A DNA stretch of 64,000 nucleotides from Dendrocalamus latiflorus (Eukaryota; Streptophyta; Magnoliopsida; Poales; Poaceae): assembly GCA_017311315.1 (NCBI GenBank), contig CM029654.1, positions 930,001 through 994,000 on the forward strand. Reading direction: 5' to 3'. Positions within the stretch are counted from its first letter, which is position 1, and the number at the start of each line of letters is the position of its first letter. Position numbers and translations under genes: made by a program. This document shows, one piece after another, positions 42,276 through 53,000 of this stretch. A model generated the notes under the pieces. The model was given only the letters and a program-made list of their open reading frames with translations, searched no databases and was not told where the DNA came from.

Positions 42276-44159
42276 TCAATGGTAACCTTTTGCCCCTCTG
42301 GATTGGTAGAGTTCCATCCTAATCTTTGCCTCTGGCAACAAGCTCTCAATCAATGGATCCTGCACCATGTTCGCTTGCTTGGATGCCCATTCAAGCACCG
42401 TGAGGATCTCTGCCTGCGCCAGCTCCTCGCTATCGGGGACATTGTGCGCAATGTAGCAGACGAGGAGGAGCGCCGCAATCTGGACTACCTGCTCGCCGAA
42501 GTAGACAAGCTGGACCAGGTGCTTCGCGCCACCGGCGTTGATGATCGCCTTAGAATGGTCGACGTGCAGGTAATTCTCCGTGCAGGCGAACTTGGTCAGG
42601 GCAACGGCAGCCTCCCGTGTGACATCTGCTTCCCTCTCGTCAAGAAGGTTCACCAATGGCCCAATGATCCGGGTCTCTGATGCCCTGAAGGTTCTGGACA
42701 GGCAGCCCAATGATATGATGCAGGGAATCAGGAGCTCGTCATAGTCAGCCTTCTGGACGACACGAAGGATCTGATCGACGACGGCGCGGGCCGCGGGAGA
42801 TGTCGGCTTGAATGCTGACCGCCGGAGGTCGGCATTCTGCTCCGCGACCCGGCAGATCTCCATGAGGGCCATTGCAGAATTGTACTGCACATCGTCCACG
42901 CCTTTCTCCAGGAGAATCGAGAGGCACAGCAGAGCCCTGGACTCTGTGATGTTCTTGCAGACAGCTGCATTGCCCATGGCGAGCTGCCACAGCGCCCTGG
43001 CAGCGTGGGCTTTCAGGTAGGCTTTGGTCTCTGGGTCCTCGAACTCTCTCCCCCTCGTGCTCGACCCCGACAAGGACGCATTGTGCTGCTTCGTCCCGGC
43101 GACACTGACGCCGCTCGAGCTCCCAGCCCCTGCCCCAGTCGAGCTGGCACTTGCGCCACCTCCACCGGTGGGCTTCGCCGCTATGGTGGTGGCTTGCTCC
43201 CCTGCGTCTAAAGGGTCCTGATGCGGCGCGGGGTTGCCGTTGTTCTTCTTGTCCATGAGCACGGAATGTATGGACATCTTGGACGCAACAGCGTACTTGT
43301 AGTGCTCCTGCACCGTCTCGAAGGCGAGGTGGGAGACGAGCAGGCGGATCACGTTGCTCTGCATGAACGCGTCCTGGCATTTAGGGTGGTTGGTGGCGAG
43401 CTCGGAGACGGCCCATGCCACCATGCCCTGCACCTTCATGGGCGCGTCCTTAAGGATCTTGGCGAATGCGGTGCAGACCCCGGCGAGCACCATGAGCTCG
43501 ACGCACTCGGGGTCGCGGCCGAGGAGGCCGATGGCGAGCGCGGCGCTTTCCTGGCCCTCGGCGCGGCCCTCCTTGATGAGGCGCAGCAGCGGCGGGACGC
43601 CGTCCTCCTCGATGATGAGCCTGCCGTAGCGATCGTTGTCGCGTGCGAGGGAGACGATGCTGGCGGCGGCGTCAGCGCGGGCGTCGAGGCTGCCCGTGTA
43701 GAGGACGGCGATCTGCTCCCAGATGAGGAAGAGGATGGGCTCGTTCTGCGCGATGGGGGGCAGGCCGATGTGGTCGTCGAGGTCGTCGGCGTTGGCGTAG
43801 TTGGAGACGCGGAGGATCCAGGAGAGGTCGCCGAGGGAGTTGTCGAGCTGGTTGGACGTCTTCTTGAAGGAGCCGGCGGGGATGATGGTGAAGACGCGGT
43901 GGACGAGGCCGTGCCCGCGGCAACGGTCGAGGAGCGCGGCGGCCTTGTCGAGCGCCTTGCCGGTGTCGTCGAGGATGCGGCGCGCGGGGCGCTCGTACAG
44001 GTCGGCGCGCGCGGCCTGGCGGAGGAGGGAGGCCAGGCGCTCGACCTTGGCCTTGAGGTCGAGGCACTCCTGCCGGCACGTCTGCGCCTCCTCCGCCCAC
44101 TTGATCACCTGCTCCGCCACCTGGATCGGCCGCGCCAAGATCGCCTTCAGGTCGTCCAT
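42276..44159 (-). CDS. Armadillo-repeat-only (ARO) protein
   Basis: Intronless, 627 aa, stop TGA at 42276-42278. The start is placed at 44157-44159 (MDDLKAILARPIQVAEQVIK), which aligns with ARO N-termini; the open frame continues 83 codons upstream but that part is low-complexity and probably 5' UTR. The N-terminal helical region (RRILDDTGKALDKAAALL, VHRVFTIIPAGSFKK) is followed by Arm repeats (EPILFLIWEQIAVLYTGSLDARADAAASIVSLARDNDR to about residue 290), a low-complexity Gly/Ser/Ala linker (about 320-380), and a second Arm block (AHAARALWQLAMGN to the end). ARO proteins are plasma-membrane-associated scaffolds for polar growth with kinesins and ROP signalling; that role is by family. Whether this copy is the pollen or vegetative type cannot be told. 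Confidence 0.92.
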   Translation of the reverse strand: MDDLKAILARPIQVAEQVIKWAEEAQTCRQECLDLKAKVERLASLLRQAARADLYERPARRILDDTGKALDKAAALLDRCRGHGLVHRVFTIIPAGSFKKTSNQLDNSLGDLSWILRVSNYANADDLDDHIGLPPIAQNEPILFLIWEQIAVLYTGSLDARADAAASIVSLARDNDRYGRLIIEEDGVPPLLRLIKEGRAEGQESAALAIGLLGRDPECVELMVLAGVCTAFAKILKDAPMKVQGMVAWAVSELATNHPKCQDAFMQSNVIRLLVSHLAFETVQEHYKYAVASKMSIHSVLMDKKNNGNPAPHQDPLDAGEQATTIAAKPTGGGGASASSTGAGAGSSSGVSVAGTKQHNASLSGSSTRGREFEDPETKAYLKAHAARALWQLAMGNAAVCKNITESRALLCLSILLEKGVDDVQYNSAMALMEICRVAEQNADLRRSAFKPTSPAARAVVDQILRVVQKADYDELLIPCIISLGCLSRTFRASETRIIGPLVNLLDEREADVTREAAVALTKFACTENYLHVDHSKAIINAGGAKHLVQLVYFGEQVVQIAALLLVCYIAHNVPDSEELAQAEILTVLEWASKQANMVQDPLIESLLPEAKIRMELYQSRGAKGYH

Positions 44160-44904
44160 CCTGCTGCGCCGCGGCCCCGGCCCCCCTCCTCCGAGACTCA
44201 CCGGTCGATCAAGCGGGATGAAGCAAGCAACCCAACCGAATCGAATCGTATCGATGGCGAGAGAAATTCTCGATCTTTTTGGGTTCCGGCAGTCCTCCTC
44301 CGGCGGCGGCGGAGGATGGGGAATGGGGAGGAACAGGAGGGTAGCGGGATCGGAGGCCGCGAGCGAATTTGGCTTCGGTTTTTTCGGGAAGGAAATGGAA
44401 TGGGAGCGCAAGGGTGCGGCATGTGAGGTGAGATGAGGCGAGCTCCATGCCTGGCCTGGATAGATAGGAGGGAAGACGAGGGGGCGCGACGACGGTTTCC
44501 CTTCGTCCTTTCAAGCTTCTACAATTCTTTCGGGGGTGTCTGACCGTTGGATCCAGAATCAACTGTCTGGATCGAGTAGGGTAATCGCTGGTCTCGATCA
44601 AGCACGATGAAACGTAGGAGGAACATTCGATTTTGGGAATTGCTTCGGGTCGTGTCCCCGACCGTACCGCCCACGTATCAACGCACCTTACTCCTCGGCC
44701 CATCTCTTACTCATAAGCTTCGGACTCTTTGCTCTCGTTGCTTCTCTCTCCTCATTCTTCCTGTTCTCACCCTCTTTCTCCTCTCGGCCACCCCATCTCC
44801 AACGCCGATGTTACTGGATTCAGCCGCCGCCGTTGACCTCCTCTCTAGGCGTGGCAGTCGACCTCCTCTTCAGACGCGGCACCGCCAGATCCGACTGTTG
44901 CCGT
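44160..44904. other. ARO gene 5' flank
   Basis: 5' UTR and promoter region of the ARO gene (transcribed leftward), GC-rich to about 44460, then mixed. No other gene recognised. No TATA box convincingly placed. Confidence 0.45.
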
Positions 44905-45135
44905 CAGTGGCGGAGCTAGAGCAAAACGGAGGGGGGTGCAACGGGCCGCGCGTGGGAGCATAGGACGGTGGGAGAATGGGCTGGACAGGGCGAGTGAGGG
45001 TGTTTGTTGGGCTAAGGGTACAACATATTGGATCAAGGAGATGCACAAAGGGTGAATGTTTACTAGTAATAACTAAAAAAATTTTTGGACCTGGGTTCCT
45101 GGGAACCCCCTCTGGCCCATTGGGCTCCGCCCCTG
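44905..45135. mobile_element. hAT-like MITE, group A
   Basis: 231 bp. The left end reads CAGTGGCGGAGCTAGAGC and the complement of the right end reads CAGGGGCGGAGCCCAATG. A perfect 8-bp duplication GTTGCCGT flanks it (44897-44904 and 45136-45143). Smallest member of the end family shared with 4908, 22765 and 33503; no captured gene. Confidence 0.88.
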
Positions 45136-45384
45136 GTTGCCGTCAACCTCCTCTTTAGAGGTAGGTGTTTGTTTATGCAACATTTCATTTTCATCCGTGC
45201 AACAATCAGTGGGACTGTTCTTTTCGGCTGCGGCTTATGGCTTTAGGCTGAAATAGAAGGCTGTTAGTAGGCTGTATGCTGAGGTGGAGGAGAAAGAAGA
45301 GAGGTGGGCTGTAAGTTTACAGCCAGCTGAAACACAAGAACCAAGAAACTTTGTGAGAGAAAGGGGTGGGTCATATAGCCTTTA

Positions 45385-46013
45385 GGGCATCTCCAATGGT
45401 TATAGCTAGCAACTAACTATAAGACTTCCACATCATTTATATAGTACACACTAAAGCTAGCATTTTAAAAAACTATCTATAAGAGCAAGTTTAATAAGGC
45501 TGACTGTGCTAGCTATAAGGGAATCCATATCAGCATAGTCCTATGTGGAGGGAGAGAAAAGGAGAGAGAGAGAGCCAAGCCGGCTCCCATGCAAGAGTCA
45601 GGCTATAGCACAGGAAAAGAGGCGTTATCCATGCATGTACCAATAGAACTAACTGCTATACCCATGCATGTATTAAATTATCAATACCCATGTATGTATT
45701 AAATGATTGAGAGCTCTTGTGGAGACAACTTATAGCCAGCTTATTGTATGAGTTAGCTGCATCATTATCTTTTGATGACATGGAAATGTATTGGAGGTAG
45801 CAGCTATTTATACTATTAAACTTGCTCTAAGGATGGCTATTTGATGCTTACATGCACACACAGAATTTATAGAGGCTGCCTCGTTTGGCGTTATAGACTA
45901 GTGCTTAAGGAAGAGCTGACTCGATTTTTTTGCATACTCTCTTTCTTCCACATAGGATATATGCTGATGTGTACATGCATATAGCTAGCTGACTCAGACC
46001 ATTGGAGATGCCC
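45385..46013. mobile_element. Tourist-like MITE (outer) interrupted by another
   Basis: 629 bp including the nested element. The inverted end GGGCATCTCCAATGG matches exactly at both sides. TTA duplications at 45382-45384 and 46014-46016. Repeated GCTATAG/CTATAGC motifs. It seems itself to lie in a further repeat: GGCTGTAAGT and ACAGCCAG motifs occur on both sides (about 45306-45330 and 46018-46090). Confidence 0.8.
45483..45827. mobile_element. Tourist-like MITE nested inside 45385-46013
   Basis: 345 bp. The left end reads GAGCAAGTTTAATAAGGC and the complement of the right end reads GAGCAAGTTTAATAGTA. TAA lies on both sides (45480-45482 and 45828-45830). Inserted within the older MITE. Includes direct repeats of CCATGCATGTA. 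Confidence 0.8.
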
Positions 46014-46016
46014 TTA

Positions 46017-47747
46017 GCTGGCTGTAAACTACTATATGAATGGGCTGATAAGTAGGCTGTAAGTGTCCATACAGCCAGTTGAAGGCTGTATTATTAGCTT
46101 TGCTCTAATGGATGGACGCCCCCATGCTTCTTCCCAATAAACAAAAGTAAAACATTTTGTAGACAACACCTTGGAACAAGGGACATGTTGCGGAGGATCC
46201 GCAGATCAATGCCTCCTCCCGCGACCCTGCCTGGCTGTTGCACCACTGAGACTAGACTTGTCTCGGAGTAACTGGCACACGAGGAGGAACAAGCATCCAA
46301 AAATAAGCTAAATAAAAACACCTAGGATCTTTTCACTTTTGACCGATTTCTACCTAATTTCTTAATCGTCTAACGGTTGAATGACTAGAGACTTGTCACT
46401 TAACCGTTAGACGATAGAGACTAGTTACTTAATGGTTTGGTGATTTGGCCACGTACCGCTCAATCGTTAGGTAACTAGTCCAATTCGTTCAATCGTTGAG
46501 CGAATGATCAAAACTATAAAAAAAATAAAATACATGTATAATACTATAATTTAGACTAAAAATAGATTATTTTTAAAAATCATTGTTCTTGTCAATGGCA
46601 TGTTCTTTTGGAGTGCGACTTATAACTCTTGGTTGTGGCTAATGGCTTTTATTTGCGCTTTTCGAGACGAAAACAGACGGCAAAGACCCCGATGCGAACG
46701 GTGACATGGTTTTAGGCTCAGAGCTTTGACTTTCAGAGAAACCAAAAAAACAAAAGAACATGGCCAATGTTAGAGCTGAGTACTTAGGTTGTTTTAACTT
46801 CTTACAAATTACATCCTATTTGGATCCCACTACCTATTCTTTGGTTGAAAGAGTACCCATTTTTTCATCAAAATTGTGGCGACAATGTAGAGGTGGGAGT
46901 TGGGCCAAGATTTTCCATGCTAGCCCAAGGCCCGGCTAGCCCAACACGGCCCAAACATGGTACAGGCACGTCACGTGGCGGACCGTGCTAGCATGACACG
47001 AACCGATGGTCGTGGTGGCACGACATGTACCGATGTCCATGCTAGGCCTAGGAAACCGGCCCATCGGACGGCCTGGCTTGGCGTAGCGTGTCATGCTCAG
47101 GCATGGCCAACACAGCGGGCACGACAACGTTCGCCTCGGCTCTCATGCACCTGTTAATCTCAGCCTCCCGCACGGCCGTTCGCCTCACCCTCACGACATT
47201 GCCTCCGTATGGCCGTCTACCTCGTCCTTGCCGCCTTGCCTCCCGCGCGACTGGCTGCCTCGCCCTCACCGTCTTGGCTTTCACGTGGCCATCCGCCTTG
47301 TCCTCGTTGTGTCGCCCTCCCTCGTCGCCTTGCCTCCCGTGCGACCGGTTACCTTGCCCTCACCCTCACCGTCTTGCCTCCCGCGTGGCCATCCGCATTG
47401 TCCTCGCTACGTCACCCTCCCACGTCTTCCTTGCCTCTGGCACGGCTATCCACCTCGCCCTCACCTCCTCGCCTCCCATGGCATCTTGCCATTATATAGA
47501 GCTGGTTTGAGCCAAATAAAGTTGGGCTAGTACAAAGTGAAGTTTTTTGTCCACCCTAATGTAAAATGAAAGTATACGTTAGAGCATCTCCAAGAGACTC
47601 TTTATCTTGCACTTTTTCTCCAAATTAGATGACCCAAGGAAAAAAACACCCTCCAACAGCTCTTTTATCCTGTTATCTATTTTGCAGTGGAGCCGAATTC
47701 TACCGTCTCGCTCGCGAAACCTGGCGAGGCATCGCGGCTCGCTAGCT
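46017..47747. other. Intergenic, includes GGCCC-rich repeat
   Basis: No gene. 46340-46510 repeats CGTTAGACGAT/AACGGTT-like motifs. 46880-47110 is rich in GGCCC/GCACG motifs and begins TAGAGGTGGGAGTTGGGCC, resembling a hAT end, but no matching right end with target duplication was found. 47130-47490 is a GC-rich stretch with repeated CTTGCC/CTCGCC-CTCACC units. At 47583 GAGCATCTCCAAGAG after TTA looks like the left end of a Tourist MITE whose right end is lost in the gap. Confidence 0.4.
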
Positions 47748-47847
47748 NNNNNNNNNNNNNNNNNNNNNNNNNNNNNNNNNNNNNNNNNNNNNNNNNNNNN
47801 NNNNNNNNNNNNNNNNNNNNNNNNNNNNNNNNNNNNNNNNNNNNNNN
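47748..47847. other. Assembly gap (100 N)
   Basis: Exactly 100 consecutive N, the conventional placeholder for a gap of unknown size. Any open frame spanning it is an artefact. Confidence 0.99.
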
Positions 47848-48295
47848 CTGGCAAGTAGTTATATATTATTTCTTTACGTGACTTGTTGAGCACGGTTGAT
47901 TGTATTTAGTCTTACTTTATTTTTCCCAACACAGAGATCAGAAGAAGAAAGAATGTTGCAAGCATTTGTGTTATGGTTACGACCGTACTCAAGCATTTAT
48001 GTGGGAGTGTTTTGTGGTTCTTTTTATTATAAGTTAAGTTTTGGGTTTGGACGCCTACTAAAATTTGTAAAGTTGACCGTTAGGTTTTTATTTTAAATAA
48101 ATTAACTTTTTTTAAATATTCGTGAGAAGTTATAACACTCTTTCTATCTGTAACTGAACCTCCTGAAACACTCTTTCTATCTGTAACTGAACCTCCTGAA
48201 CTATTTAGGATATTCGATGGTCATGTTCCACAAACAGGAGCGTTACAACAATTATGACGCTCCAGTACTGTACCTGTACTATGCATCTACTCTAC
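47848..48295. other. Intergenic, nothing recognised
   Basis: About 450 bp. A 41-bp direct duplication (ACACTCTTTCTATCTGTAAC... at about 48134 and 48169) is visible. No gene. Confidence 0.5.
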
Positions 48296-49104
48296 TAGAG
48301 ATGGCAATGGGTACCCGAAACCCGATACCCGGGGGTTTTTTACTCTATTAGGGCATGGGTCTGAACCAATTTCCTAACCCATGGGTCTCTTAATGGGCAA
48401 AAAGCCCAACCCATCGGGTTTGCCGGGTTCGGGTACGTTCCTATAGTACCCAAACCCGTAAACCCATGGGTAATATAAACCCGATCCATAGGAGTTATAA
48501 ACCCAGGCTCCCAGGCAAACCAGCCCAGCCCATTAGCCATTTAGCCCCAAGCCCCCAAATCCAATGCGGCAATGCCCCATTACCCATACAACTAACCCTA
48601 GCAAGCACTCGCCACGGTCAATACTCACTCCTCCCCAGTCCCCACCCTGATTCAATAGCCACCGCAGCGGCGGCGCATCTGACGCTCCGCGCTCGGTCTC
48701 CGGCAGTCTCCACTCTCGCCCTCCCGTCCCGTAGCTCCCGCCACTCTCGCCGCACACTCGTCCTCTAGCATGCCCTCGCCGTCGCCTTGCCTTCCAGTTC
48801 AGCCCGCCGCCCCCACGCCGCCCCCAACGCGCATCACAGTGGTAGGCCCTTGGCCATGGCGCTGCCCTCCGGCTCCAACGAAGATGGCTGGTGAACTTCT
48901 TCCTCCTCTCCATTAACTATTGTTGCAGCTTGCATTACTGACCCGACGGGCAACCCATGGGTACCCGTTAACCCAGTGGGCATGGGTCTGGGCAAAAATC
49001 TGCACCCGTCACGGGCATGGATTTTTTAGCGGGCACGTCCAACTTTCATGGGCACAGATTTGGAATAGCAAAACCCAGCGGGTTTATGCCCGTTGCCATC
49101 TCTA
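48296..49104. mobile_element. hAT-like element, group B
   Basis: 809 bp. The left end reads TAGAGATGGCAATGGGTACC and the complement of the right end reads TAGAGATGGCAACGGGCAT. A perfect 8-bp duplication TACTCTAC flanks it (48288-48295 and 49105-49112). Subterminal ACCC/GGGT-rich repeats as in 27817-28364. The core 48590-48890 is GC-rich and may be captured DNA, but no protein is recognised. Confidence 0.88.
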
Positions 49105-49264
49105 TACTCTACTGCTACTGCCATCCTGGCCGGCCAATCATTCCGTCCACCCCCACTGGCGCTATCGCCGTTCACAAAGGCCCCTCTCGATGTCGGTTCA
49201 GGAGGTAGGAGTGCATTACAAACCTAGGCAGCTCGCACCTAACATGACTGTGCATGGATTTTCA

Positions 49265-49550
49265 CCCAATGTTAAGGCTGTGTTCTTTAAGCCGGCTTTT
49301 AGCTTTCACTTCTACCAGCTAGTTATCAGATCTATCAATCATAGCTAAAAACAATCGACTCTGTTTTTTTTATCGATTCTTTTTTCCCGTATTCGTTTGT
49401 ACGGTTCGTGATGGGCTAACTTGTTTTTTCTATTTTTAATTTTTTTAAATGTAATTATGCCAAATAAATCACCATCAGCTACAATACAATTTCAGTCAGT
49501 TACAATATTTTTAAGTCATAAGCCACTCAAAAAAAGCCATTTTGAGCAGA
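49265..49550. repeat. Dispersed repeat, copy 3 of 3
   Basis: Contains GGCTGTGTTCTTTAAGCC, the TTCCCGTATTCGTTTGTACG core and a TAAGTCATAAGCCACTC block shared with 2385-2645 and, inverted, with 35342-35615. Non-coding, ends unresolved. Confidence 0.5.
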
Positions 49551-49609
49551 CATGCACTTACACAGGACATACGAAATTTCTTTCACGGACAGTGCTCTTC
49601 ATTTGAACA

Positions 49610-50008
49610 TTACAAGAGACCAACATTTTTAACAAAAATGGCATCATTCAAACATGAGTCTAAGCTACAATCAGCTGACCAAGAGTAAAATAATGGCTAT
49701 AAACTTAATAGTTTTACATGTATGAATGAATCAAACTAAATATAATAATTTTACATCTGTAAATGAATCGTACATCAATACACGGCCCATGAGCCTGTAA
49801 CAGAACATATGAAGTAGCGGCATAGTAAAGTACAGAGATCTGAGTCTGTTGGACTGGGGAGAAAACAGGGACGAAATCCAGGCTTGTTTGTTTCTTCGTT
49901 TCTCTGAACAATCCAACATCCCCTGATGCTTTCATCTCACGAATGACAGAAAGCATAAAGCTGCCGCCATTTCTTCCCATTAAGCGCCCATAATACCACA
50001 ATATAATG
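49610..50008 (-). other. RING gene 3' UTR region
   Basis: Sequence downstream of the stop codon of the leftward RING gene. No other coding region. Probably 3' UTR and terminator. Confidence 0.5.
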
Positions 50009-53000
50009 TCACGCTCGGTTGTTATCAGAGGTAGAAACTTCAGCACTGCACATAGGGCATACCTGCAACACAATCAATGATATTTGTCACCTTCGGCAAC
50101 GGAAATGCTTGTCTAGCACTGTCTAAATTGTGTGGCCAAATTGTTATCATTGACTGCTTTAACATGCCAAATGGTGTATTTTTCATAAGGATTGGCATCA
50201 TACAGTCTGGTGGCAGAGGAAAATGCTTTGAAATAATATTTGATGGGGAATTTAGAGGAGCTGGGCCTCATAAGCCTTTTTCTTTCATTCATCAGGGGGT
50301 TCGTGGTCATTTTACGGATATGAAAGGAGGGGCTGAGGATGGTGGTGTTTGTACCTTGTTTAATTGGAGCCACTGGTTTATGCACTCGGAATGGTATGAA
50401 TGCTTGCAAGGAAGTGCGATCAATGATTCACCTTCCTCAAATTCCACACGACAAATAACACATCTGCAAATAAATTTGACATGTCAGTATATCGTCGTGT
50501 ATACAAGCAACTTTTGGGAAGGAGGCAAAATAAAATTATGCTCATACTGTTCCACGTTGCCGTCTTGCTTATCTTGCGCCTGATAAGTTACTGAAGGTAA
50601 TGAAGCAAGAGTATCAGCAGACAGGCCTCTGCTTTCCGTACCAACTACTTCACCCAACGCAACCAGCTCCTAAGATGACCACAACTATCAATATTTAATA
50701 GTGAGCCTTGAAGATACGGATGCACACTAGCAAATGCAAACGGCACCCGTTTCTTTTAATAAAAAAATAGCTTACCTCATAAGAGTACTCGTCTGGATCA
50801 ACATCTTCCCATGCATCCTAAAGTTTGACATACGTGCAAGAATTGAAAATGTCAGATACTAGCTTAATCGTTGGAAGATTTTCAGTGAATGAACCAAGAA
50901 AATAAGAACATGGTATTGACAAAGATACAAATTGTTCATGGATGGAAATTGTTATAGCCTTTTTCCCAATTGCCAAATAGAACTGTTAGACAGGTGTTAT
51001 GTACAGCTGTGTATGGCTGTTGGGCTCATGTGCCCATATGCCTTTAGTCTTTTTCTGTTAGAGTCTCCAGGCTTTCTGTTAGGGTCTCCAGGATTGATCC
51101 CTTGTCTGTTAGACCTAACCTAGACTCTCTGGCCTTTATATACACCCTGTACTGCTGGCTGTTTCACTTGAGAATACAATCAATACACTCTGTTCTCCTA
51201 CATGGTATCAGATACTCCCTTCCGCTCTTAACTTTCCTTCTCTATCTCCCCGCCGCCATGTCCGGGGAACTCCCGCCGCCAGCCCCCTCATTCCCCGCTG
51301 CCGCTATCCCCTCCTCCGATGTCGTCGCCCGAGTTGAGGAGATCGCCGCCAGGGTCGACGTCGCTCCCGTCCACCCCGTCGTGCGCCCCGCTGCCGCCGC
51401 CAAATCCCGTACCGCCGCTCTCGCGCGGGCGGAGGCGGCCGAGCGCGAGGCTGCTGCTGCCGCCCAAGCACGCGATGCGGCTGCTGAACGCGAGCGCGCT
51501 GGCCCTAGCGCGCGCCGCTCGCGAACGCGCCGCCGCTGCTGAAGACGCCGACGGCCGAGTCTGTGGACGACGCCCCCTCCCCTCTCCACGACGCCCTCCT
51601 CCTTCACGAAGCTGCTGCCGTCGCCAACATTCACGCCCAGGCGGTCGGCGTGCAGAGCATCCGCGCTCTGGTTCCCCTCATCCTTGACCTGAACTCCGGC
51701 TTCTACACCCGATGGCGCGAGCTCTTCCTTCTCGCCCTCGGGAAGTACTCCCTCGAGGACCATGTCCTCGCCGACGACTCCCACCTCGCCCTTCCCGACT
51801 GGATCCGCATGGACTGCGTCGTCAAATCGTGGCTTCTCGGCACCCTCTCCTCCGACCTCATCGAAGTCGTGCTGGAACGCCGCGCCACCGCTCGCGCCAC
51901 CTGGCTCGCCGTCGAGACGCAGTTTCTCGGCAACAGGGAGTCGCGCGCTCTCTACCTCGACGCCGAGTTCCGGCACTTCGTCCAAGGGGATCTCTCCATC
52001 ACCGACTACTGCCGTCGCCTCAAGTCCATGGCTGATGCTCTTGCCGACCTCGGCGAGGTCGTCGCCGACCGCACTCTCGTCCTCAACCTCATCCGCGGCC
52101 TCAACGAAAACTTCACCGCCATCGGCCTTCACCTCCAACGGAGTCGGCCGTTTCCCTCCTTCCTCGAGGCGCGTGCAGATCTGCTTCTGGAGGAGCTCAA
52201 CATGGCAAACCGTAAGTCTTCACCCGCCACTGCCCTCCTCACGTCCGGCGGCCACCCTGCTGCAACACCCGCCGACCGCGCCCCTCCTTCTTCGACTCAC
52301 AACGGCCCCGGCGGCGGCAACGGCGGTACCAACAGAGGAGGCGGCGGAGGCGGGGGTGGTGGCCACTCCCGTGGACGGCGCGGCAAGCGCGCTGGCCGAG
52401 CTGGCCAGCCCACCCAGGGCTCCGGCTCCGGTGCAGGCGGCGTCCCTCCAACCGGCGCCTGGCCAAGCCTGTACAATCCGTGGACCGGCACCATCCAGAT
52501 GTGGCCCGGTCCCCGGCCTCCCCTTGCCCCTCTACCGCAGGGCCGCTTCGCCGGACTGGCTCCACCGCCTCCAGCACCGGCGCATCCTCAAGCTCTACTG
52601 GCTGCCGCCCAGCCCGCGTGGCCCTTCTCTGCTCCTCCCGGCCAGGCTCCGCACTTCTATAGCGGTGCCCCTGCTGCACCAACTACTGGGCATTTCGCTG
52701 CTCCTGCCAATGGTGCCCCAGCTGGACCAACTGCCGGCCACTTCAGTGCTCCAGCCGGCCTGCCCGCCTGGGACCAGAACAGCCTCGCCAGTGGCTTCTC
52801 CACCATGACACTGACTTCACCTCACCAACCTGAGTGGTACTTCGACTCGGGGGCTACCTCCCACATGGCCTCGGACCCCGGTATTCTCTCTCACTCCTCC
52901 CCTTCTCGGTATCCTGTTCCTTCATCCATTGTTGTCGGCGACGGCTCCCTTCTACCCGTCACCACCACTGGTACAGCTGCTGTTCATGGCTCTCTTCGTC

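Noticed and set aside
44160..44411. ARO start at the far-upstream in-frame codon (711-aa version)
   Set aside because: Extra 83 residues are Pro/Ser/Arg low-complexity; family N-terminus begins at MDDLKAIL.
43221..44426. 401-aa plus-strand open frame
   Set aside because: Antisense shadow of the ARO gene; GC-rich codons on the minus strand leave the complementary frame open.
47088..47530. Plus-strand open frames of about 140 aa
   Set aside because: Three overlapping frames over repeated CTTGCC/CTCACC units; low-complexity.
46876..47565. hAT-like element from TAGAGGTGGG to CCACCCTA
   Set aside because: Flanking 8-mers do not match (CGACAATG versus ATGTAAAA), so no supported boundary.
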